A stretch of DNA of 61,225 bases from an uncultured Eubacteriales bacterium (GTDB taxonomy: Bacteria; Bacillota; Clostridia; Oscillospirales; Acutalibacteraceae), in assembly GCA_934476085.1 (NCBI GenBank), contig CAKSNE010000010.1:1-61225 (forward strand). The letters are read 5' to 3'. Below the pieces are notes generated by a model. The model was given only the letters and a program-made list of their open reading frames with translations. It made no database searches and was not told the origin of the DNA. Numbering within the stretch: position 1 is the stretch's first letter; each line of letters begins with the position of its first letter. This document shows positions 33,434 through 41,683 of this stretch, piece after piece. Made by a program: the position numbers and the translations under genes.

Positions 33434-35311
33434 ATGCAAGGCTATAACAAGCCGAACACCAAAAAGGTGTCGCAAACTAAGAATAATAAAAAACAAAACA
33501 ACAAAAATTCCGATACAAAATTAAATTTATATCAAAAGGTTGAAGTTAAACAAAATAAAACTAAATCTAAAACTAAAAAAACTTCAAACAATAAGGCTAA
33601 AAATTCTTCAAAAAACACTGTTAAGAAATCCAATAAAAGAACTGCTGAAACAAAAAAGTCGCTTAAAATAATTCCACTCGGCGGTCTTGATGAAATCGGA
33701 AAAAACTGTACTGTTTATGAATATGATAACGAAATGATCGTTGTGGATTGCGGACTTGCATTTCCTGATGATGAGATGCTGGGTATTGATTTAGTTATCC
33801 CCGATTTAACTTATCTAATTAAAAACAAAGAGAAAATAAAAGGCGTTTTTATTACTCACGGTCATGAAGATCATATTGGTGCAGTGCCATATTTATTAAA
33901 AGAAATAAATGTTCCTATTTACTCAAGAGCCTTAACTTTAGGCTTAATAGAAGGAAAACTTGTTGAACACGGAATTGCAGGTCAAGCTAAGCTTATTGAG
34001 AAAAAGCCAGGAGATATTGTTAAATGTGGTAAATTCCAAGTTGAATTTATTCATGTAAATCACTCAATCCCTGATGCTGTTGCGTTTGCAATAACTACAC
34101 CGGCGGGTACAATTTTACAAACCGGTGACTTTAAATTTGATACTACTCCAATTAGCGGTGGAATGATTGATGTTGCTAGAATTTCAGAATTAGGTAAACA
34201 AGGTATTTTAGCCTTATTATCTGATAGTACGAATGCTGAACGTCAAGGAATTACTTTAAGTGAAAAAACCGTTGGAGCTTCATTTGCTAATTTATTTAAA
34301 ATGGCAAAAAACGATAGAATAATTGTTGCTACTTTCTCATCAAATATTCATAGAATGCAACAAATTATTGATGAGGCTGTTAGATGTGGCAGAAAAGTTG
34401 CTGTTTCAGGAAGATCAATGGTTAATGTTGTTGAAGTTGCTACAAGGCTGGGGTATTTAACAATTCCACAAGGTGTTTTAATTGATATAAAAAGCCTAAA
34501 TCAATATATGCCGCAGCAGTTAGTTATTATAACAACCGGCTCTCAAGGCGAGCCTATGAGTGCACTTCACAGAATGGCTCAAAACCAACACAAAAATGTT
34601 ACAATCACAGCTAATGACACTATTATTATCAGTGCAAGCCCAATACCCGGCAATGAGAAAACTGTTTCTAATGTTGTAAACGGTCTTATGAAACTAGGTG
34701 CAAATGTTATATATGAAAAAATGTATGATGTTCATGTTTCGGGTCACGCTTGCCAAGAAGAGCTTAAAATGATGCTTGCTATGGTAAAACCTAAGTATTT
34801 TATACCGGTTCACGGTGAAAGAAAGCAATTAGCTCATCATATGGAACTTGCTGAAAATGTAGGAATTCCTAAGAAAAACATTTTAATTAGTGAAAACGGT
34901 CATATAATCGAAATTAATTCAAAAGCAATTAAAGAAAACGGCACAGTTCAGTCCGGTAGAGTTTTAGTTGACGGATATGGTGTAGGTGATGTAGGAAGTA
35001 TCGTTCTTCGAGATAGAAAACATTTAGCTGAAGACGGTATCATAATTGTAGTAATGACTACTGATTCTGCAACAGGCGAAATCATTTCAGGACCTGACAT
35101 TGTTTCCCGTGGATTTGTTTATGTCCGTGAAAGCGAAGAATTAATGATTGAAGTAAAACATGTTGTCTATGACAGCATTGATTATTTAACCAGAAAAAAT
35201 ACAACTGACATTGTTTCAGTTAAAAACAGAGTACGCGATGACTTATCAAAATTCTTATATGAAAGAACAAAGCGTAGTCCTATGATATTACCAATTGTAA
35301 TGGAAGTTTAA
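33434..35311 (+). CDS. rnj: Ribonuclease J with a basic N-terminal extension
   Basis: A 625-residue metallo-beta-lactamase/beta-CASP ribonuclease with 5'-exonuclease and endonuclease activity in mRNA turnover and rRNA maturation. The first 75 or so residues are almost only K, N, T, S and Q, low in complexity and probably disordered. The catalytic domain starts at LKIIPLGGLDEIGKN; the zinc motif ITHGHEDHIGA is near residue 141, with HSIPDAVAF and TGDFKFD after it. The beta-CASP and C-terminal domains follow (PVHGERKQL). The usual length without extension is about 555. The ribosome site is strong (AAGGAGG). It heads the operon with ybaB, recR, smpB and perhaps ssrA. Confidence 0.95.
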   Translation: MQGYNKPNTKKVSQTKNNKKQNNKNSDTKLNLYQKVEVKQNKTKSKTKKTSNNKAKNSSKNTVKKSNKRTAETKKSLKIIPLGGLDEIGKNCTVYEYDNEMIVVDCGLAFPDDEMLGIDLVIPDLTYLIKNKEKIKGVFITHGHEDHIGAVPYLLKEINVPIYSRALTLGLIEGKLVEHGIAGQAKLIEKKPGDIVKCGKFQVEFIHVNHSIPDAVAFAITTPAGTILQTGDFKFDTTPISGGMIDVARISELGKQGILALLSDSTNAERQGITLSEKTVGASFANLFKMAKNDRIIVATFSSNIHRMQQIIDEAVRCGRKVAVSGRSMVNVVEVATRLGYLTIPQGVLIDIKSLNQYMPQQLVIITTGSQGEPMSALHRMAQNQHKNVTITANDTIIISASPIPGNEKTVSNVVNGLMKLGANVIYEKMYDVHVSGHACQEELKMMLAMVKPKYFIPVHGERKQLAHHMELAENVGIPKKNILISENGHIIEINSKAIKENGTVQSGRVLVDGYGVGDVGSIVLRDRKHLAEDGIIIVVMTTDSATGEIISGPDIVSRGFVYVRESEELMIEVKHVVYDSIDYLTRKNTTDIVSVKNRVRDDLSKFLYERTKRSPMILPIVMEV

Positions 35312-35331
35312 TTTAGAAAGGATATAATTAA

Positions 35332-35679
35332 ATGAAAGCAAGATTACCAAAAGAATATCAACCAAAATCACAGGCTGATTTATTAAGACAAGCTCAAGAA
35401 ATGCAAGCTAATATGGAGCAAATGCAGGCTGAGCTTGAAGAAAAAGAGTATACCTCAGAAGCCGGTGGCGGAATGGTTAAAGCTACTGTTACAGGCAAGC
35501 ATAACATCACTTCGCTTGAAATCAGTCCTGAATTAATTGAAGACGCTAAAGAAGATCCTGAAATGCTTGAAGATTTAATTATAACTGCTGTAAATCAAGC
35601 TGTTAAAGCTGCAACCGATGAATCTGATTCTGCTATGTCAGGTATCACCAGCGGTCTTAACATTCCGGGATTGTTTTAA
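35332..35679 (+). CDS. YbaB/EbfC-family nucleoid-associated protein
   Basis: A 115-residue DNA-binding protein. A long N-terminal helix rich in Q, M and E (LLRQAQEMQANMEQMQAELEEKEYT) leads to the conserved GGGMVKATVTGKHNITSLEI sheet and a C-terminal helix. It dimerises and binds DNA. It lies 20 bases after rnj and directly before recR, the usual ybaB-recR order, although dnaX, which normally precedes them, is absent. Confidence 0.92.
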   Translation: MKARLPKEYQPKSQADLLRQAQEMQANMEQMQAELEEKEYTSEAGGGMVKATVTGKHNITSLEISPELIEDAKEDPEMLEDLIITAVNQAVKAATDESDSAMSGITSGLNIPGLF

Positions 35680-35690
35680 GGAAATAAATT

Positions 35691-36293
35691 ATGGCTTATA
35701 ATATTCCAACACTTGATAAACTTATCGATAAGTTTACAAGTTTGCCATCAATAGGTCGCAAATCAGCTCAAAGAATTGCTTTTCATCTTCTTGATTTACC
35801 GGAAGAAGATATAAAAGATTTTGCTGATACAATGATTAATGCAAAAAAATCAACTCATTACTGTAAAATCTGTCAAACTCTTACCGATACAGATATTTGT
35901 TCAATTTGCTCTGATTCATCAAGAAACAAAAATCAAATATGTGTTGTTGAATCTCCACAGGATGTTATGGCTTTTGAACGAACAAAAGAATACAACGGCA
36001 CTTATCATGTACTTCATGGTTTGTTGTCCCCTATTGACGGTATTACACCTGAAACATTAAAGATAAAAGAATTACTTTATCGAGTTACAAATGAAGATAT
36101 TGATGAAGTTATTATGGCAACTAATCCAACAGTAGACGGCGAAGCAACTGCTATGTATATTTCAAGACTTTTAAAACCGTTTGAAATTAAAGTTACTCGT
36201 CTGGCTTACGGTATACCGGTTGGAGCTTCACTTGAATACTCTGATGAAGTAACCTTACTTCGTGCTTTAGAAGGACGAAGCGAATTAGATTAA
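35691..36293 (+). CDS. recR: Recombination mediator protein RecR
   Basis: A 200-residue protein of the RecFOR pathway that helps load RecA on gapped DNA. Helix-hairpin-helix segment FTSLPSIGRKSAQRIAFHLL, a four-cysteine zinc motif (CKIC...CSIC, about residues 57-72), then a Toprim domain with CVVESPQDVMAFERT and the Walker-like VTRLAYGIPVGASLEYSDEVTL at the C terminus. Normal length. It begins 11 bases after ybaB. Confidence 0.96.
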   Translation: MAYNIPTLDKLIDKFTSLPSIGRKSAQRIAFHLLDLPEEDIKDFADTMINAKKSTHYCKICQTLTDTDICSICSDSSRNKNQICVVESPQDVMAFERTKEYNGTYHVLHGLLSPIDGITPETLKIKELLYRVTNEDIDEVIMATNPTVDGEATAMYISRLLKPFEIKVTRLAYGIPVGASLEYSDEVTLLRALEGRSELD

Positions 36294-36315
36294 ACTTATA
36301 AAGGAGGTTTCTGCT

Positions 36316-36780
36316 TTGAGCACAGGTTCAATAAAAATAGTTGCTAACAACAAAAAAGCATATCATGAATATTTTGTACTTGAAAAGTTTGAAGCAGGAA
36401 TCGAACTTGTAGGTACTGAAGTAAAATCTATCAGAGCCGGCAGAATTAATTTAAAAGAAAGCTGGTGTATGATAAAAAACGGTGAAATTTTTGTAAATGG
36501 TATGCATATTTCACCCTATGAACAGGGAAATATTTTTAATAAAGATCCGTTTCGCGTCAGAAAATTGCTTATGCATAGAAAAGAAATAGACCGATTGTTC
36601 GGAAAAATCAAACAAGACGGTCTTACACTTATTCCAACATCAGTTTACTTTAAAAATTCAAAAGTAAAGGTTGAAATAGGACTTTGCAAAGGTAAAAATC
36701 TACACGATAAGCGTGAAACCCTTGCTAAAAAGCAAGCTAAAAGAGATATCGACAGAGCGTTAAAAGAACGCTCTCGATAA
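36316..36780 (+). CDS. smpB: SsrA-binding protein SmpB
   Basis: A 154-residue partner of tmRNA in rescue of stalled ribosomes. NKKAYHEYFVLEKFEAGIELVGTEVKSIR, MHISPYEQGN and the C-terminal tail HDKRETLAKKQAKRDIDRALKER are diagnostic. It starts at TTG (36316) with AAGGAGG 15 bases before. The tmRNA gene begins 9 bases after the stop, so the two partners may be transcribed together. Confidence 0.97.
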   Translation: MSTGSIKIVANNKKAYHEYFVLEKFEAGIELVGTEVKSIRAGRINLKESWCMIKNGEIFVNGMHISPYEQGNIFNKDPFRVRKLLMHRKEIDRLFGKIKQDGLTLIPTSVYFKNSKVKVEIGLCKGKNLHDKRETLAKKQAKRDIDRALKERSR

Positions 36781-36789
36781 TATATACAT

Positions 36790-37136
36790 GGGGATGTAAA
36801 GGTTTCGACGGGGATTTTGAACTAAATTAAGCGAGTAGTGGAGTTGCACCACTTTAAAAGTAACAAATTATAAATTAAATAACAACTCTAAAGTTGCTTT
36901 AGCAGCCTAAGTGCTGCTCGTTCCTTGCCTGACCACCGCGACAGGCTCTGGAGCGTCGACTAGCGGTAAATGTGAGCAAGAGAGTGCCTTGTATCTTGCC
37001 ATAAATTTAAGGCTACTGAATTTTGAAGATTGTTAATCATCGTCACTATTTAGGAATTAAAAACGATTAACTGCACTCGGAGAAAGATTTAGGAACGAAT
37101 TTTCGGACAGGAGTTCGACTCTCCTCATCTCCACCA
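36790..37136 (+). ncRNA. ssrA: Transfer-messenger RNA (tmRNA)
   Basis: The 5' end GGGGATGTAAAGGTTTCGACGGGG and the 3' end GGAGTTCGACTCTCCTCATCTCCACCA-type T arm and acceptor stem are unmistakable; GGGGATG pairs with CATCTCC and CCA is encoded (37134-37136). The tag frame ends at TAA (36908-36910) and reads NNSKVALAA at its C terminus. The likely resume codon is ACA at 36863, giving TNYKLNNSKVALAA plus the alanine from the tRNA part, a proteolysis tag of normal length. The resume point is inferred from spacing. It follows smpB directly. Confidence 0.96.
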
Positions 37137-37137
37137 A

Positions 37138-37182
37138 ATTTAAAAGGCGGTCAGATTATAAAAAATCTGACCGCCTTTTAAG
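37138..37182 (+). terminator. Strong terminator after tmRNA, bidirectional
   Basis: Arms AAAAGGCGGTCAGATT and AATCTGACCGCCTTTT pair perfectly around an A-rich loop; it also closes the converging 86-aa gene. Confidence 0.93.
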
Positions 37183-37190
37183 AATAATTA

Positions 37191-37451
37191 TTAATTTTTT
37201 TCCGGAACTTCCTGATAAAGATTAAATCTAAACAATTTTGATTCATCTTCAGGATTTTCACATCTTACAGTAGCTTCAACAATGATACCGCCTTCGATAA
37301 GCTTTGTAAGACCTGTAAGCTGACACAATTTAGATTTTAAATTAAGGCAATCCCCTTCTTCAGTTTCAAGAAAAACGCCGCCTTTGCAAGTGTCAACAGT
37401 TTTGATAAAATCATTTATATCAATATTGTGTAATTTTAATTTTTGATCCAT
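37191..37451 (-). CDS. Conserved small protein of unknown function (86 residues)
   Basis: No domain is recognised. The protein reads HNIDINDFIKTVDTCKGGVFLETEEGD, then LNLKSKLCQLTGLTKLIEGG, then a beta-like IIVEATVRCENPEDESKLFRFNLYQ. It has no signal or membrane segment. I recall similar short proteins across Clostridia with no function assigned. It has a perfect-looking promoter and ribosome site (AGGAGG) and is a single-gene unit, so it is real and probably well expressed. Confidence 0.8.
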   Translation of the reverse strand: MDQKLKLHNIDINDFIKTVDTCKGGVFLETEEGDCLNLKSKLCQLTGLTKLIEGGIIVEATVRCENPEDESKLFRFNLYQEVPEKN

Positions 37452-37483
37452 GATATTTTCCTCCTTATATATCTACTATTTGA

Positions 37484-37512
37484 ATTATAACGATTAAAAT
37501 ACAATTTGTCAA
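37484..37512 (-). promoter_or_regulatory. Perfect-consensus promoter of the 86-aa gene
   Basis: On the minus strand TTGACA (37512-37507), 17 bases, TATAAT (37489-37484). The start is expected near 37477, 26 bases before the ATG. Confidence 0.88.
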
Positions 37513-37590
37513 TCCTTTTTACTAACTTATGATTGATAAATTTACGATATCGTGGTAAAATTAATTAAAATTATTAAAAGGAGTTTTTTC

Positions 37591-38256
37591 ATGACAATTA
37601 ATACTTTTTTACATGTTTTATGTATTTTAACTTTAGCTGTCGGAGCAGTAACATTAGTTCTTACAATACTTAATAAAAAAATTAGTTTAATCAGAAAAAT
37701 AAATTCATCTTTATACCTTATTGTATTATGTGGCTATGTGTATGTTTCTGAATTTTTAATTTCATTCTTAAAATCATACTATTATTCTACATATACTTAT
37801 AATGAAATATTCGCAATTGTTTTAAATATAATATCATTAGTTGCTATTTTTACAGTATTAATAGGAACAAATCTTAAACACAACGAGAAATTTGAAAAAT
37901 ATATTTATAAATCTATTGAATTTATCGTTTTAATAATTTGTGTGGCTCTTGTTTGGAATTTATTCTATTCAAACTCAAAAAATGTACATCTCTTTCCTAT
38001 TTTACTTATGAGTTTTGTATTAACAGAAACTTATTTAATAAATTCAACAGAAACATTAAAAATGAAATCTTCAATTGCTTACTACTTTATTTCTAATATA
38101 ATTTTTTCAGGATTTTGGATTGTTGAATTTATTTTACTTATTACATCAACAAAAATATCAAATGATCTATTGTTTTTGTTTTTATTTGTTTTAATTATAA
38201 GTTTTTCTTCAATAATTTTAGGAATTTTATCTGCAAAAAAGGAATATAAAAAATGA
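37591..38256 (+). CDS. Polytopic membrane protein of unknown function
   Basis: A 221-residue protein with about seven hydrophobic helices and almost no soluble part (for example FLHVLCILTLAVGAVTLVL, FIVLIICVALVWNLFY and LFLFLFVLIISFSSIILGIL). I recognise no family. ATG at 37591 has AAAAGGAG at the right distance; the longer frame from 37552 does not. It overlaps the next gene by four bases (ATGA), so it is translationally coupled to the HI0933-type flavoprotein. Confidence 0.7.
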   Translation: MTINTFLHVLCILTLAVGAVTLVLTILNKKISLIRKINSSLYLIVLCGYVYVSEFLISFLKSYYYSTYTYNEIFAIVLNIISLVAIFTVLIGTNLKHNEKFEKYIYKSIEFIVLIICVALVWNLFYSNSKNVHLFPILLMSFVLTETYLINSTETLKMKSSIAYYFISNIIFSGFWIVEFILLITSTKISNDLLFLFLFVLIISFSSIILGILSAKKEYKK

Positions 38257-39491
38257 CAAATATAGCAATCATAGGTGGCGGAGCAAGCGGGCTTTTTGCT
38301 GCTATTACCGCACTTTCATCAGGAGCACAAGCAAGCGTTACTGTTTTTGAACAATTAAATAGAGTTGGCAAAAAACTGCTTGCTACGGGCAATGGCAGAT
38401 GCAATATCACTAATGAAAATGCCTGTGAAATAATAAATAATAAGCCAACGCATTATTATGGTGAAAATTCTGAGTTTGCGAGTTATGCTTTAAATAAATT
38501 CACTACCAAATCACTAATTAATTATTTATATAACAATGGATTGATTTTAAGAAAAGAAAATGATAAATACTACCCTTATTCAGAACAGGCAGGCACTGTT
38601 CTTGACTTTTTGCGTCTTAAATGTGAAATGCTCGGAGTTAATTTAATAACTGATACAAAAGTCAATTCAATTGTCAAATCAAAAAGTGATTTCATAATTA
38701 ATAATCAACACTTTGATAAAGTTATTGTTGCCTGTGGTGGAAAATCCAGTCCGCACCTAGGTTCTGATGGTAGCGGATATAAATTACTAGAGAGTTTTGG
38801 ACACAAGAAAACGAAACTCTTCCCTGCTATTACACAAATAAAAACACAAAATGATTTAGTAAAACAACTAAAAGGAATTAAAGCCGACGCATTGTGTAGC
38901 ATTTTTGTAAACAAAAAACTAATTCGTCAAGAATTTGGTCAGGTATTGTTTGCCGATTATGGATTATCAGGCCCACCGATATTTCAATTATCGGGAATTG
39001 CCGCAAAAAACTACGAAAAAAGTTGCGTTATCAGTTTAGATTTAATGAATGATAAAGAAATTAATGAAATTGAAAACTTGATTAAAAAAGTCATTGATAA
39101 TCCTTTCACCTACCCGCTTAATGCAGAAAACTTATTAACACTGTTATTAAACAAACGCCTAGGACAAGTTGTTTTAAAATACTGTGGCAAAAAAATGAAT
39201 GAAGATATATATTCATTCACTGATAAAGATATTAAAAACATTGCATATTCTATTAAAAATTTCAATCTTAAGGTTACAGGAGTCAGCGGATTTCAAAACG
39301 CTCAAGTAACATCCGGTGGCATAAAAACACAAGATTTTAATGACAAAACAATGGAGTCAAAATTAGTTGACGGTTTATACGCTTGCGGAGAAGTTCTCGA
39401 TATTACAGGAGATTGCGGCGGATATAATCTGCAATGGGCTTTTTCATCAGGATATGTAGCCGCAAAATCTGCGATTGGAGAAAACTTATGA
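38253..39491 (+). CDS. HI0933/BaiN-family flavoprotein (NAD(P)/FAD-dependent oxidoreductase)
   Basis: A 412-residue flavoprotein with the N-terminal FAD motif IAIIGGGASGLFAAITA and the family signature NRVGKKLLATGNGRCNITN. The middle has VIVACGGKSSPHLGSDGSGY and the end GLYACGEVLDITGDCGGYNLQWAFSSG. Family members include BaiN, a bile-acid dehydroxylation enzyme, and YhiN; most have no known substrate. The gene is coupled by four-base overlaps to both neighbours, the membrane protein before and the COG2509 flavoprotein after. The name BaiN should not be taken as function here. Confidence 0.88.
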   Translation: MTNIAIIGGGASGLFAAITALSSGAQASVTVFEQLNRVGKKLLATGNGRCNITNENACEIINNKPTHYYGENSEFASYALNKFTTKSLINYLYNNGLILRKENDKYYPYSEQAGTVLDFLRLKCEMLGVNLITDTKVNSIVKSKSDFIINNQHFDKVIVACGGKSSPHLGSDGSGYKLLESFGHKKTKLFPAITQIKTQNDLVKQLKGIKADALCSIFVNKKLIRQEFGQVLFADYGLSGPPIFQLSGIAAKNYEKSCVISLDLMNDKEINEIENLIKKVIDNPFTYPLNAENLLTLLLNKRLGQVVLKYCGKKMNEDIYSFTDKDIKNIAYSIKNFNLKVTGVSGFQNAQVTSGGIKTQDFNDKTMESKLVDGLYACGEVLDITGDCGGYNLQWAFSSGYVAAKSAIGENL

Positions 39492-41071
39492 TAAAAATTT
39501 CTAATTTAAAACTCCAACCGGGATATAAGGAAAATGATGTTGTTAACGCTATTTCAAAAAAGCTTAAAATAAACAAAGCCCAAATTATTAATTTCTCGAT
39601 ATTAAGGCGTTCTTTAGATGCCAGAAAAAAGAATGATATAAAATTTGTTTTAACTGTTAAAGCAAAAATCAAAGGCAATGAAGAAAAAATAATTTCAAAA
39701 TGCAAACCAAATGAAGTTTCGCTATATAAAAAAGAAAAATATGAGTTTTTATCAGCATCAAATAAAGTTAAAAAGAACATAATCATTGGTGCCGGACCTG
39801 CCGGACTTTTCTGCGGATATATAATGATTATGAGCGGATTAAAACCGATTATAATTGAGCGTGGAGAGAAAGTCGAAGATAGAATTAAATCTGTTGATAA
39901 TTTTTTCAGCGGTGGCGAACTTAATGAAAACTCAAATATTCAATTTGGCGAAGGTGGTGCCGGCACATTTTCCGATGGCAAGCTTAATACAGGCATTTCT
40001 GACAAAAGAATTCGCCTTGTATTAGAAACGTTTGTTAAATTTGGAGCCCCTAAAGAAATCCTTTATGAACAAAAACCACACATTGGCACGGATATTTTAA
40101 GAAATGTAATTATAAACTTTAGAAAATTCATTGAACAAAATGGCGGTGAATTTTTGTTTAATACGCAGTTTATTGATTTTGAAACTAATAATAATTCTAT
40201 TACTTCAATAACTGTAAAATCAAATAATTCAATAGAAAAAATAAAATGTGACAATTTAGTTTTAGCAATCGGTCACAGTGCGAGAGATACATTTTATGAT
40301 TTATATGAAAAAAATATTTCAATGCAACAAAAGCCGTTTGCTATGGGTGCCAGAATTGAACATTCTCAAGAATTTATTAATAAAATTCAGTATGGTAATT
40401 CTTTTAACAATCCTAATTTGCCTGTTGCCGATTACAAAACCGCAGTTCATTTAGAAAACGGTAGATCCGTTTATTCATTTTGCATGTGTCCGGGTGGCTA
40501 TGTTGTTGCCGCAGCAAGTGAATGCGGTATGATTGCAGTAAACGGAATGAGCAACTTCAAGCGTGATGGCAAAAACGCTAATTCAGCAATTTTAGTTAAC
40601 GTAAGACCGGAAGACTTCCCTACTTCTCATTCCCTTTCAGGCGTTGAATTACAACGAGATATTGAACGCAAGGCATTTGCAGTTTCAAACTCATACAAAG
40701 CTCCTGCTCAAACACTAAGTAGCTTAATTTATGGAGAAGAAAATAATATTTTAAATGTTACTCCAACTTATAAACCTGAAATTGTACTTTGTGATTTACA
40801 CAAAGTTTTACCATCATTTATTATTGATTCAATAAAAGAAGGGCTTTTATTGATTGATAAAAAAATGAATGGATTTGCTGATAAAAATGCAATTCTTACT
40901 GCACCTGAAACCAGAAGCTCTTCACCGATAAAAATTCTGCGTGATGATAATTTCAATTCAAATGTTATCGGAATTTACCCTTGCGGTGAAGGTGCAGGTT
41001 ATGCAGGCGGAATTACTTCAGCAGCTGTTGACGGAATAAAAGTTGCCGAAAAAATAATCAATTCATTATAA
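39488..41071 (+). CDS. FAD-dependent dehydrogenase of the COG2509 type with an N-terminal domain
   Basis: A 527-residue flavoprotein. An N-terminal domain of about 95 residues (KISNLKLQPGYKENDVV, INKAQIINFSILRRSLDARKK) precedes the FAD fold IIIGAGPAGLFCGYIM. The signature GGAGTFSDGKLNTG marks it as a relative of the protein at 6257-7633; the latter lacks the N-terminal domain but has a cysteine cluster missing here. MCPGGYVVAAASE and GIYPCGEGAGYAGGITSAAVDG fit the family. ATG at 39488 overlaps the previous stop by four bases. Substrate unknown. Confidence 0.88.
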   Translation: MIKISNLKLQPGYKENDVVNAISKKLKINKAQIINFSILRRSLDARKKNDIKFVLTVKAKIKGNEEKIISKCKPNEVSLYKKEKYEFLSASNKVKKNIIIGAGPAGLFCGYIMIMSGLKPIIIERGEKVEDRIKSVDNFFSGGELNENSNIQFGEGGAGTFSDGKLNTGISDKRIRLVLETFVKFGAPKEILYEQKPHIGTDILRNVIINFRKFIEQNGGEFLFNTQFIDFETNNNSITSITVKSNNSIEKIKCDNLVLAIGHSARDTFYDLYEKNISMQQKPFAMGARIEHSQEFINKIQYGNSFNNPNLPVADYKTAVHLENGRSVYSFCMCPGGYVVAAASECGMIAVNGMSNFKRDGKNANSAILVNVRPEDFPTSHSLSGVELQRDIERKAFAVSNSYKAPAQTLSSLIYGEENNILNVTPTYKPEIVLCDLHKVLPSFIIDSIKEGLLLIDKKMNGFADKNAILTAPETRSSSPIKILRDDNFNSNVIGIYPCGEGAGYAGGITSAAVDGIKVAEKIINSL

Positions 41072-41119
41072 TCAGTATAAGTCGATATATTTTGCTAAAA
41101 ATAATTTTGGTGATTTGTA

Positions 41120-41659
41120 TTGACTTATTTTTTAGCCTTTTTTATATTTTCATTTTTCGGATGGGTTTTAGAAATAATTTTTGCTTTTTTGCGTACAAAA
41201 GAAATTCAAAACCGCAAAACAATGAAATTTTTGCCCCTATGCCCTGTTTATGGAATAGCAGCGACAATGTTATTGTTTATATCAAAACTCATTCCTAAAA
41301 ATATAATTTTATATTTTATAATCGGTGTTCTGATTTGCAGCTTTGTAGAATACTTTTTTAATGAATTTTTTAAGATATCTTTTAAAATAAAATTGTGGGA
41401 TTACTCTACTTCAAAATATAATTTAAACGGAAATATAACACTTAGTTTTTCGCTTATATGGGGCTTATTTTCAATGATACTGATGAGTTTTGCAGATGAA
41501 ATAATCAGTTTTCTTATATTTTTTCCGTCAACAATAACTTTCTTCTTGCTATTTTTATTTACAATTGATTTTTTTGAAAGTATGTATTTATTTAAAAAAA
41601 GAGATATTGCTTATGTGCAAAGTTATTGTTCCGTTATGACTGAAAATGAAAAATCCTGA
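41120..41659 (+). CDS. Membrane protein of the CmpB type (putative ABC transporter permease)
   Basis: A 179-residue protein with about five helices. The pattern FFGWVLE near the N terminus, PLCPVYGI, a VEYFF segment and LWDYS followed by an FSLIWGLFS stretch is that of the ABC_trans_CmpB family, whose transporter role has never been shown to my knowledge. Translation starts at TTG (41120); no ATG is better placed. It follows the flavoprotein gene by 48 bases and ends in a terminator, so it probably closes that operon. Confidence 0.8.
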   Translation: MTYFLAFFIFSFFGWVLEIIFAFLRTKEIQNRKTMKFLPLCPVYGIAATMLLFISKLIPKNIILYFIIGVLICSFVEYFFNEFFKISFKIKLWDYSTSKYNLNGNITLSFSLIWGLFSMILMSFADEIISFLIFFPSTITFFLLFLFTIDFFESMYLFKKRDIAYVQSYCSVMTENEKS

Positions 41660-41680
41660 GAGTTAATCTCAGGATTTTTT
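41649..41680 (+). terminator. Bidirectional terminator
   Basis: Arms AAAATCCTGAGA and TCTCAGGATTTT around GTTAA overlap the stop of the CmpB-type gene; T and A tracts serve both converging genes. Confidence 0.9.
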
Positions 41681-41683
41681 AAT

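Noticed and set aside
38253..39491. Bile-acid enzyme BaiN as a function for the HI0933-type flavoprotein
   Set aside because: The family is broad and no other bai gene is present; only the fold can be claimed.
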